Source: CALELF01 sp045617925
GTDB taxonomy: Bacteria > Synergistota > Synergistia > Synergistales > Synergistaceae
Reading direction: 5' to 3'
Length of the DNA: 20,799 nt
Assembly (NCBI GenBank): GCA_045617925.1
Contig: JAZLJR010000003.1
Span: forward strand, 1 to 20,799
Position numbers and translations under genes: made by a program. Of this stretch, positions 6,943 to 13,987 are shown piece after piece (the stretch's first letter is position 1; the number at the start of each line of letters is the position of its first letter). The notes below the pieces were generated by a model. That model was not told the DNA's origin. It ran no database searches and saw only the letters and a list, made by a program, of their open reading frames with translations.

Positions 6943-7743
6943 TTACAATGATTTTTTCAGTTTAGATCGGACGTTTTTAAACTTGTTTACACGTTTGTAA
7001 AACATTTTTGTATATCTTTTTGATGGTTTGCCAAGATAATAACGTAAGGATTTTTGAATAGAGCCAGCATAGTTTATGTAGTTAGCAAAGACATATAGCC
7101 CTGCATGCACTCCCTTATCTGCATCAAACATATCATTACGGTTGTCGACAATTTTTTTTCTAATCAATTTTTTTGAATGGCTTGGCCAATGCACTTGATA
7201 TGGTCCAACTGGCCCCCGTCGTCCAACGCAATGAGGCGTGCAGTGACTTTCAAGGTCTGCCATGGCAAATGCCTCTGCTGTTGGTATTTTATATCTTGAT
7301 GCGTAGTAAACAATAGCGGCACTTTCTCGCAGTATATCCGCCTGTGACACTCGTCCGTAACTACATTTCTTTATATATAGAATGCCTGCTGCAATATCCA
7401 ATTTTTGTTCATCTGTCATATTTTTTAATTGATTTAGGGCTGAATCGGGATATTTGTATTTTACTGTTTCAACATACGTTTTCTTTATTCCTGCTTTTGC
7501 CAATGCTTTCTCTATTGCAGGTCCGTATTCCTCAAAGGTTACTTCATAGGGTTCTGGTGGCTTAGGTGTAAGCATTTCCTTTTGTTTTTTTATGGCATCT
7601 GACAGATGTGACAGGGCACTATCTTCTTTTTGTGCATTTGTCTTGACAGCCTCTGTTTCACTAGCTTTTGAAGGGAAAATAAAAAGGCAAAGGACAAGAA
7701 CTGTAAGGCAAAAAATATGCATTAAATGTCTGTTTTTTGTCAA
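6943..7743 (-). CDS. Exported lytic-transglycosylase-like (lysozyme-fold) protein
   Basis: This is a 266-residue protein with a signal peptide (about residues 1-27, hydrophobic core FCLTVLVLCLFIF, ending SKA). A linker rich in charged residues and prolines follows. The catalytic region resembles SLT-type transglycosylases: an invariant-looking Glu in ADLESHC (about residue 165), then GRRGPVGPYQVHW in place of the usual GAxGLMQ motif, and a later helix-rich segment (GLYVFANYINYAGSIQKSLRYYLG) where these enzymes carry their second substrate-binding motif. It would cleave the glycan strands of peptidoglycan in the periplasm. Start choice: a TTG at 7741-7743 follows AAAGGAGA (7751-7758) with good spacing and places the signal peptide at the N-terminus; the ATG at 7812 lacks a site. 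Odd points: Cys residues on both sides of the motif (HCTPHC) and a very basic C-terminus. Family confidence is moderate. Confidence 0.68.
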   Translation of the reverse strand: MTKNRHLMHIFCLTVLVLCLFIFPSKASETEAVKTNAQKEDSALSHLSDAIKKQKEMLTPKPPEPYEVTFEEYGPAIEKALAKAGIKKTYVETVKYKYPDSALNQLKNMTDEQKLDIAAGILYIKKCSYGRVSQADILRESAAIVYYASRYKIPTAEAFAMADLESHCTPHCVGRRGPVGPYQVHWPSHSKKLIRKKIVDNRNDMFDADKGVHAGLYVFANYINYAGSIQKSLRYYLGKPSKRYTKMFYKRVNKFKNVRSKLKKSL

Positions 7744-7824
7744 ATAAATCTCTCCTTTCATCATATAACGAAACAAAAAAATGATTACATGCAAGGATGT
7801 CCCGTCCTGCATAATTCCAAGTAT

Positions 7825-7852
7825 ATTATAACAAAATTATTAAAAAACACAA
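7825..7852 (-). promoter_or_regulatory. Predicted promoter of the transglycosylase-like gene
   Basis: On the minus strand TTGTGT (7847-7852) and TATAAT (7825-7830) are 16 nt apart. The implied leader of about 75 nt contains the ATG at 7812 (without a ribosome binding site) and the AAAGGAGA that serves the TTG start. Confidence 0.5.
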
Positions 7853-7909
7853 AATCCGGCAAAAATTACAGAAAAATTATAGAAAGAGAAATTTTGTTAT
7901 TTTTTCTTA

Positions 7910-7936
7910 TGTGGAAAACAAAATCCGTGTTAAAAT
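7910..7936 (+). promoter_or_regulatory. DnaA-box-like site and weak promoter before the rplI-dnaB operon
   Basis: TGTGGAAAA (7910-7918) is identical to the DnaA boxes of oriC and sits just upstream of a -10-like TAAAAT (7931-7936), overlapping where the -35 box would be; no good -35 hexamer is seen. The site is 49 nt before the first start codon of the operon. A single 9-mer in AT-rich DNA may be chance. Confidence 0.3.
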
Positions 7937-7966
7937 AACTCAATTTGTTTTGTAAGGAAATTTCAA

Positions 7967-8944
7967 ATGAAAATAGAAATTGAAATGAGGAAGAAATCAC
8001 AAGGAAACCAAAGGAATTCTAGATTAAAGCTGAACAAGTTTATGTTTATCTTTTGGTTGCTCTTGTCCTTTATACTCTTTGAATTTAATAATGGAATAGC
8101 ATTTCTTTTCAACCTTTCCACGCTTTTTGCACCCCTACCCTTCGCTGTGATTACCATGTCAACAAGTTGTTCCTTTGCAATTTTGCTTTCTGTCATTGCC
8201 TCTCTTGCAATTGCCTTAAGTGATGGTTTCACAGCTGCCCTCACTTACTTTGCCCTTTTCAGCTTCTCTGGAGTGCTTATTGCTTTCTTTTTGAAAAAAG
8301 ACAAACCAGACTCTTCTACTTTTTTTACAGAGGCAATAGAATTTTCTATCTATTTAAAACTTGGAGTTATAGTTGCTCTTAGCAAATTACTCGGACGAAA
8401 TGTCGCCTTACCAAACGTGGCGGTTTTGCAAGCTGCTTTAACTCCTTATGCTTCAAAGCTTCAAGGGTTTGACATAGCAGGTAGCATAAAACTTTTAACC
8501 GAAGTTGCAACAAAAATGCTACCAACCACTCTTTTGCTCTTTGTCACAGCAGAGGTCTTTTTATGCTACATTTGCTTACACCGCTTTGCAAAAAAACAAC
8601 ACATCAAACTGCTTTCCATGCCACGTGTTTCACGTTGGTCCTTTGCACCAAATCTCTTTTTAGCTCTTTTTGCTTCTTTTGCTTTTGAATTGGCCGCAAA
8701 GTTAAACATAAAAGAACTCGCAGCATGTGAGGACATCGCCTTTAATATTCAACAAATTGTATGGGCAGCATTTTTCATACAGGGCTTTGCTTTTGTAATG
8801 TATATGTTGGAAAGAAAACATGTGAGACCTTTCTTTAAATACATATTAGCAACCTTATCCGTAGTAATCGGGGTTCCATCTTGTTTATTGTCCTTGCTTG
8901 GAGCTACTGATTTGATGTGGAATTTTAGAAAAATAAGAAATTAA
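7967..8944 (+). CDS. DUF2232/YybS-family polytopic membrane protein
   Basis: This 325-residue, strongly hydrophobic protein has a short basic N-terminus (MKIEIEMRKKSQGNQR) followed by about seven or eight predicted membrane segments (for example FIFWLLLSFILFEF, FAVITMSTSCSFAILLSVIASL, LFLALFASFAFELAA, FIQGFAFVMYML). Size, topology and position directly before rplI-dnaB match the YybS/DUF2232 family, known mainly by this linkage; its biochemical role is not established. AAGGAAA at 7954-7960 precedes the ATG at 7967; an in-frame ATG seven codons on is an alternative without a better site. In Bacillus and relatives a cyclic-di-AMP phosphodiesterase gene (gdpP) usually lies between yybS and rplI; here rplI follows after 23 nt, so gdpP is absent from this locus. 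Confidence 0.7.
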   Translation: MKIEIEMRKKSQGNQRNSRLKLNKFMFIFWLLLSFILFEFNNGIAFLFNLSTLFAPLPFAVITMSTSCSFAILLSVIASLAIALSDGFTAALTYFALFSFSGVLIAFFLKKDKPDSSTFFTEAIEFSIYLKLGVIVALSKLLGRNVALPNVAVLQAALTPYASKLQGFDIAGSIKLLTEVATKMLPTTLLLFVTAEVFLCYICLHRFAKKQHIKLLSMPRVSRWSFAPNLFLALFASFAFELAAKLNIKELAACEDIAFNIQQIVWAAFFIQGFAFVMYMLERKHVRPFFKYILATLSVVIGVPSCLLSLLGATDLMWNFRKIRN

Positions 8945-8967
8945 ATCACAGAAAGGAAGTTCATAGA

Positions 8968-9414
8968 ATGAAGGTTATTTTAACAACAGATGTGCCAAAG
9001 GTTGGTAAAAAGGGCGATCTTCTCACTGTCGCAGATGGATATGGCAGAAATTTCCTAATCGGCCGTGGCGTAGCAATTGAAGCAACAGCCGGCAAATTAA
9101 AGGATTACCAGTTTCAAAAGAAAAACCAAGAGGACAAAACTGCCAAGCTAAAGGCGAAAGCGGAGGAGTTAAAAAAAGACATCTCCGGTAGAAAAATAAC
9201 GCTCTTTACAACCTGTGGTGACACGGGAAAACTCTTCGGTGCAATAACCACTGCTCAAATTTCCGAAGCTGTGAAAAAACAGTTTAAGATAACTGTTGAT
9301 AAAAAGGACATCAAGTTGGGAGACACTATAAAGCTATTGGGGCAATATCCAGTAAAATTAAAGCTTTTTCAAGGTGTCGAAACTGAAATGATTCTTTCTG
9401 TGGAAAAACAATAA
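8968..9414 (+). CDS. rplI: 50S ribosomal protein L9
   Basis: This 148-residue protein has the full L9 layout: the N-terminal RNA-binding domain with the family signature (MKVILTTDVPKVGKKGDLLT, then ADGYGRNFLIGRGVAI), the long connecting helix rich in Lys and Glu (about 45-75) and a C-terminal domain with GKLFGAITTAQISEAV and the final strand GVETEMILSV. L9 binds domain V of 23S rRNA at the base of the L1 stalk and helps maintain reading frame. A GAAAGGAAG site lies in the 23-nt gap after the membrane-protein gene. dnaB begins one base after its stop codon, so the two are very likely translationally coupled. Confidence 0.98.
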   Translation: MKVILTTDVPKVGKKGDLLTVADGYGRNFLIGRGVAIEATAGKLKDYQFQKKNQEDKTAKLKAKAEELKKDISGRKITLFTTCGDTGKLFGAITTAQISEAVKKQFKITVDKKDIKLGDTIKLLGQYPVKLKLFQGVETEMILSVEKQ

Positions 9415-9415
9415 A

Positions 9416-10762
9416 ATGGAAATAACAAATTTTGACAGAGTACCCCCATACAATGCGGAGGCAGAACGAGCAGTGCTTGGCTCCTGTCTTTTAGACGGGA
9501 CATGCCTTCCACTGGTTATGGAAATTGTTGAGCCTGATGATTTTTATGACCCGCGCAACAGAAAACTTTTTGCTTTTATGGTAGGGTTGAATGAAAAGAA
9601 CATTGCTACAGACGCCATAACAGTAGAAAACGAAATAAAAAAGTCTGGTGAAGAGGAGTCTATAGGCGGCAGGACATTCCTTGCTTCTTTAACAGATTCT
9701 GTTACAACAGTTGCAAATGTTGAGTATCACGCTCAAATTGTAAAGGACAAAGCTGTTCACAGAAATCTTATCACTGTCGGCTCAGACATCGCACGCATTG
9801 GTTTTGAAGAGGACAAAGAAAGCGATGACGCACTAGAGGAAGCAGAGCAAAAGGTTTTTGCCCTCTCACGCAGTGGCAGAATGTCCAACATGCAAAGCGC
9901 GCATGACGTCTTGCTTACCACTATGAGAGACATTGAAATGCGTCTTGCCGGCGGCAGAGACTTAACGGGAATTGCCACAGGATACAGGGCTTTTGATGCA
10001 ATTTCTGCTGGGCTTCAAGGCGGGTCATTATACATTCTTGCTGCTCGTCCTGCAATGGGAAAAACTTCTTTTGCCTTAAACATTGCTCAGTATGTTGCGA
10101 CAAAACAAAAAATTCCTGTCTTGATTTTCACACTTGAAATGTCCTCCGAGCAAATTGTAGAAAGAATGTTATCAGCCGAAGCAAAGGTAAATATGCGAGA
10201 CCTCTTCCGCAATAAAAGTTCTCAGTCAGAGCACTGGAATTCTCTCACCCGCGCGGCAACGACTTTGGAAAATGCACCTATTTACATAGATGACAGCACA
10301 CCATTAACAACAGTGGAAATCCGCGGACGTTGTCGTCGGTTTGCTTCAAAATACGCAACAGATGGCAAGGGTTTAATTGTTGTTGACTACCTTCAACTTA
10401 TGGAAGTTGCAAGAAGGCGTGATAATAGAACCGTTGAAGTTTCAGAAATTTCACGCACGTTAAAAAGCGTAGCACGCGAATTTAAGATGCCAGTGCTGGC
10501 CCTTTCTCAGCTTTCTCGCGATGTTGAAAAACGCGATAAAAAGGTGCCACAGCTCTCAGACCTCCGCGAATCTGGTGCTATTGAGCAGGACGCAGACATG
10601 GTTATGTTCCTCTACCGTGAAGCCTATTACAATTCCGAACAAGACACAACAAACGCAACGGCAGAGTTGCACATAGCAAAGAACAGAAGTGGAGCAACAG
10701 GGAAAATTGACCTCGTGTTCTTCAGCGAATATTCAAAATTTGAAAATAGCTATACATCTTAA
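9416..10762 (+). CDS. dnaB: Replicative DNA helicase DnaB
   Basis: At 448 residues this has the usual length, with no intein. The N-terminal domain begins RVPPYNAEAERAVLGSCL, where the primase-interacting, collar-forming region starts. The RecA-type helicase domain follows a GIATGYRAFD linker. Motifs seen: Walker A ARPAMGKTS (210-218), H1a FTLEMSSEQ (238-246), Walker B LIVVDYLQLM (320-329), H3 ALSQLSRDVEKR with DLRESGAIEQDAD, and the arginine-finger region HIAKNRSGATG. It unwinds DNA at the fork as a hexamer on the lagging-strand template. It starts one base after the rplI stop and has no clear ribosome binding site of its own. No DnaC- or DnaI-type loader is seen in the window; DciA, 3.1 kb to the left, is the likely partner. 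Confidence 0.98.
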   Translation: MEITNFDRVPPYNAEAERAVLGSCLLDGTCLPLVMEIVEPDDFYDPRNRKLFAFMVGLNEKNIATDAITVENEIKKSGEEESIGGRTFLASLTDSVTTVANVEYHAQIVKDKAVHRNLITVGSDIARIGFEEDKESDDALEEAEQKVFALSRSGRMSNMQSAHDVLLTTMRDIEMRLAGGRDLTGIATGYRAFDAISAGLQGGSLYILAARPAMGKTSFALNIAQYVATKQKIPVLIFTLEMSSEQIVERMLSAEAKVNMRDLFRNKSSQSEHWNSLTRAATTLENAPIYIDDSTPLTTVEIRGRCRRFASKYATDGKGLIVVDYLQLMEVARRRDNRTVEVSEISRTLKSVAREFKMPVLALSQLSRDVEKRDKKVPQLSDLRESGAIEQDADMVMFLYREAYYNSEQDTTNATAELHIAKNRSGATGKIDLVFFSEYSKFENSYTS

Positions 10763-10774
10763 GGCGGTGTAAAA

Positions 10775-11389
10775 ATGAACTTGTCAAAAATTCAGTTAGC
10801 AATCATTGGTGTTTTCATTGCCATTATCATAGCGGTATTTGTTGGTGCAAGTTTTTCCTCACAGGATGCAGACTTAATGGAGCAGGTTGGCGATCGCGCT
10901 ATTGAGGAATGTCAGAAAAGAAACATTGATCTTTCCATTGGCCGCAAGCACACACAGGGCTTTATCATAAAGACCTACATCTTTGATGATGTCGTAGCAG
11001 ACTTTGCTCCTTTTCGCTTGACCTTTTCAAGCATAAGTGCCACACCGTCCTTGACAGCTATCACAGATAATGTGGTTGACGGCAAACTCTCTGCCCACAA
11101 TGTAACATTAGTGCTTCCTTTCCTTGGGGCGATCAATTTTGGTGATGGTTCTGCTCATGTTCATATAGACAAGGAGAATAATGCTTTTGTTCGTGACTTT
11201 GAATTCAAGGGGCTCTGCAAGGTAAAGGGGCACTTCACCATAACAAAAGACAGCGATTTTACAGATTATCGTTTTGTCTTTATGCCATCCCCAGAACAGC
11301 AATCTTTGTTTGCCACCTTAAAGACCTTCGGGACACCGTTTAAGAAAACCGACAATGACCATTGGATTTTGGAAAGCGAAACTAAATAA
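10775..11389 (+). CDS. Membrane-anchored protein of unknown function
   Basis: I do not recognise this 204-residue protein. It has one N-terminal hydrophobic segment (residues 8-28, IIGVFIAIIIAVFVGAS) and then a soluble, beta-rich domain with many alternating hydrophobic residues (FIIKTYIFDDVVADF, ITDNVVDGKLSAHNVTLVL). This topology, an inner-membrane anchor with a periplasmic beta domain, recalls the LptC/AsmA/GspN type of envelope proteins, but no signature motif supports any of these. AAGGCGGTG lies 7-8 nt before the ATG. It follows dnaB by 12 nt and precedes the nucleoside hydrolase by 41 nt on the same strand, so it is probably the fourth gene of the operon. Being anchored like the next gene product, it may act beside it in the periplasm; that is conjecture. 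Confidence 0.7.
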   Translation: MNLSKIQLAIIGVFIAIIIAVFVGASFSSQDADLMEQVGDRAIEECQKRNIDLSIGRKHTQGFIIKTYIFDDVVADFAPFRLTFSSISATPSLTAITDNVVDGKLSAHNVTLVLPFLGAINFGDGSAHVHIDKENNAFVRDFEFKGLCKVKGHFTITKDSDFTDYRFVFMPSPEQQSLFATLKTFGTPFKKTDNDHWILESETK

Positions 11390-11430
11390 AAGAATAAAAA
11401 ATTTAAATTTCTATAAAGGAGAAATGAAAA

Positions 11431-12537
11431 ATGGGTAAATTCGCAAATTTCTTAGCAGGTAAGAAGAGAACAACAGGCACACAAAAGTTTTCTTGGATTA
11501 GAGCTATTGCCTTTGTCCTTTTCACGGTAGCAGTTATAATAGGGGGCAGATTCATTGTTGTCGGTTTGCCAGAAGTCAAGACAAACGTTTGGTTTGACAC
11601 AGATTGTCTGCCAGATGACAATGTGGCACTTGCAATGGTCTTGGCAAATAGAAAAACGCTGAATCTATGTGGCGTGTCGGTTCAGGCACTTAACGCCGAC
11701 CACAAAATTGCTATAAAAAATGCACTTTCACTGCTCAGCCTTTTTGGTGCCAAGAACGTTCCTGTTGTCGATGGGGCACACAATACACTTCTTCAACGAA
11801 GACAGACTTGCGTTGACGAACAATATGCACTTGGCGACCTGCAGCTTGAAGACAACGGCAAAAACTACACAGCAGCAGATGGTCTTTTGTATATGAGAAA
11901 CGAAATCCTTTCCCTGCCAAGCGATGAAAAAATAACAATTGTAGCAATTGCACCTCTCACCACAGAAGCTATTCTGTTAAAAACATTCCCCGATGTAGCT
12001 TCCAAAATTGAGCGTATAATTATTATGGGTGGCGCTATCAATATACAAGGTAATGTAGCTCCTCACGCAGAGTTCAACGTCTTTCAAGACCCAGAAGCAC
12101 TTGACATTATCCTAAAAAGCGGGGTGCCAATCGTCATAGTCCCTCTTGACATAACACAAAAACTTCAAGTAACAAAAGAAAATTTTGAACCATTGTTAAA
12201 GAGTGATAAGGAAGAGCTTGTTATGATAGGTCAGCTGATTGAGCGTATTGCAAACAGCAGAGAGGAATACAGAGGTCAAGTCGCTCCAATTCACGACATG
12301 GTAAGCATACAATATTTAACAAGGTCGGAAAACTTTACTGGCTACTATGCAAATGTTGAAGTGGTTTTGGAAGGGAATGAAAGAGGAAGGGTCATCGCAA
12401 CTCGGGCGAACGATACAGATAGCAAAAACGCCGTATTTATCGTTTCAGACTGTTCACAGGAGAATTTTGTAAGCGCCTTTAACGAGGACCTTAAAAATTT
12501 AACAGATTACATTTACTACTTCAAGACAAAAAAATAA
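11431..12537 (+). CDS. Membrane-anchored nucleoside hydrolase family protein
   Basis: This 368-residue protein belongs to the inosine-uridine-preferring nucleoside hydrolase family, which splits ribonucleosides into base and ribose with a bound calcium ion. Seen: the calcium cluster DTDCLPDD (56-63; DxDxxxDD, with CLP replacing the usual PGI), IVAIAPLTT, MGGAINIQGNVAPHAEFN with DPEALDIIL, VIVPLDIT and the late PIHDMVSI histidine motif. The calcium and substrate residues are thus kept. Unlike ordinary cytosolic members it has a basic N-terminus (residues 1-24) and a transmembrane segment (24-46), so the catalytic domain should face the periplasm. Start choice: AAAGGAG (to 11421) is 9 nt from the ATG at 11431; an ATG at 11424 is too close and hits a stop at once. 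It is the last gene of the dnaB operon. Substrate preference is not readable. Confidence 0.88.
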   Translation: MGKFANFLAGKKRTTGTQKFSWIRAIAFVLFTVAVIIGGRFIVVGLPEVKTNVWFDTDCLPDDNVALAMVLANRKTLNLCGVSVQALNADHKIAIKNALSLLSLFGAKNVPVVDGAHNTLLQRRQTCVDEQYALGDLQLEDNGKNYTAADGLLYMRNEILSLPSDEKITIVAIAPLTTEAILLKTFPDVASKIERIIIMGGAINIQGNVAPHAEFNVFQDPEALDIILKSGVPIVIVPLDITQKLQVTKENFEPLLKSDKEELVMIGQLIERIANSREEYRGQVAPIHDMVSIQYLTRSENFTGYYANVEVVLEGNERGRVIATRANDTDSKNAVFIVSDCSQENFVSAFNEDLKNLTDYIYYFKTKK

Positions 12538-12580
12538 TATTTCTTAATCATAAAGAAAATTTTTGAATTAAATTAAAGAC

Positions 12581-12623
12581 AAGCAAGGCATTGCAATAAA
12601 TTTTGCAATGCCTTGCTTTTTTT
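12581..12623. terminator. Terminator between the convergent nucleoside hydrolase and rarA genes
   Basis: A perfect 16-bp stem (12581-12596 with 12603-12618) with a 6-nt loop is followed by a T run at 12617-12623. It is clearly a terminator for the plus-strand operon. On the minus strand the hairpin is equally strong but the following U tract is broken, so it may end rarA transcripts less efficiently. Confidence 0.88.
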
Positions 12624-12629
12624 CTCAAT

Positions 12630-13916
12630 TTATCTAAATCTTTTCCAAAGCTGTTTTAGTCGTGCGGCAATTTTGCTTTCCGTTCCAGCATCTTCCGGAA
12701 AATAAAAACGGCGAACTTCCGGCGTATATGCCTGTGCCACCCAGTGTCCAGGAAAATCATGCGGATATTTGTAATTTTTTATCTCCGCATTATTATTGCG
12801 AAGATGCAGGGGAACTTCCATAAGTGGCTCGTTATTCACGCTTGCCCTCGCTCTTGCTATTGCCTTGTATGCTGTATTGCTTTTTGGTGCAGCAGCAAGA
12901 TACACAGCAGCCTCTCCCAAAATTATTGACGCTTCCGGGTAACCTACCCTGTCTACCGCTGCTGCCACATTTTGTGCAAAGACGAGAGCAAAGGGGTCTG
13001 CAAGCCCGACGTCTTCCGCTGCAAAGATGCAAAGACGACGTGTGATGAAGTGTAAATCATCTCCGGCTTCAATCATTCGTGCCATCCAATAGAGCGCTGC
13101 ATCTGGGTCACTTCCACGCAAGGATTTTATGAGGGCGCTAATTACTTCATAATGATCGTCAGATTTTTTGTCATACCTTTGCGAATTGCTACCTGTGGCA
13201 GACTCTAAAATCTCTGTCGTAAGGCAGGACGCACCACTAACGGCAACAGAAACCACCGCTGTTTCAAGCCGTGTTAAGGCTTGACGTGCGTCACCTCCGC
13301 AAGCGACTGCAATCTCTTCAAGCACTCCGTCTTCTGCCGTTACACCGAGTTTACCAAGTCCTTTCTCCTCGTCGCTCAAGGCTCGTTTCAAAATTTCTAA
13401 TACATTGTCTTCATTCAAGGGCTTCAAGGTATAGACAATCATACGGGAAAGGAGAGTCTTGTTTATTTCAAAATATGGATTTTCCGTCGTTGTGCCGACA
13501 AGGATAAGATCTCCTCGCTCAACATAAGGGAGCAAGACATTTTGTTGTTTTGTGTTAAAGTGGTAAATCTCGTCAATAAAGGCAATTGCCGTCTTGCCTG
13601 TCGCTTCTTTCACCTTTGCGGCACGGTTCACAAGCTCCCGCAATGTAGAAACAGTGGCAGAAACAGCGTTTATTTCCAAAAATTCACGCCCCGTTACGTG
13701 CGCCATAAGGCGAGCAAGGGTAGTTTTTCCCACACCCGGAGGACCATACAGACAACAGGAAGGGACTACCCCATTTGACAAAAGATTATAAAGTGGCTTT
13801 CCCTCTGCAAGCAAATGTTCCTGCCCGACGTAATCCTCAAGGGTAACAGGTCTCATTTTGTCTGCAAGAGGGCGTTCTGTCTCTTTTTGTTTGTTTTCGT
13901 TGAAATCTAGTTCCAT
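12630..13916 (-). CDS. rarA: Replication-associated recombination protein A (AAA+ ATPase)
   Basis: This 428-residue RarA/MgsA (WRNIP1-like) clamp-loader-family ATPase acts at stalled replication forks. Seen: the N-terminal signature PLADKMRPVTLEDYVGQEHLL (16-36), Walker A GPPGVGKTT (58-66), Walker B IAFIDEI (111-117), sensor-1 region VGTTTENPYFEIN (140-152) with LLSRM, the helical tetramerisation part SDPDAALYWMARMIEAG and ITRRLCIFAAEDVGLADP, and the terminal region PEVRRFYFPED. The Walker B follow-up reads DEIYHFNTKQQN where most members have DEIHRFN. A GGTGAG lies about 11 nt before the ATG. It follows the polymerase gene by 71 nt on the same strand with no terminator between them, so both probably belong to one damage-tolerance transcript. 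Confidence 0.95.
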   Translation of the reverse strand: MELDFNENKQKETERPLADKMRPVTLEDYVGQEHLLAEGKPLYNLLSNGVVPSCCLYGPPGVGKTTLARLMAHVTGREFLEINAVSATVSTLRELVNRAAKVKEATGKTAIAFIDEIYHFNTKQQNVLLPYVERGDLILVGTTTENPYFEINKTLLSRMIVYTLKPLNEDNVLEILKRALSDEEKGLGKLGVTAEDGVLEEIAVACGGDARQALTRLETAVVSVAVSGASCLTTEILESATGSNSQRYDKKSDDHYEVISALIKSLRGSDPDAALYWMARMIEAGDDLHFITRRLCIFAAEDVGLADPFALVFAQNVAAAVDRVGYPEASIILGEAAVYLAAAPKSNTAYKAIARARASVNNEPLMEVPLHLRNNNAEIKNYKYPHDFPGHWVAQAYTPEVRRFYFPEDAGTESKIAARLKQLWKRFR

Positions 13917-13987
13917 TGTTTTCTACTCACCCTTCTCAAATTTACCGATAAAAAGAATGGTCTTGGTATCAATGCCAAATTATACCA

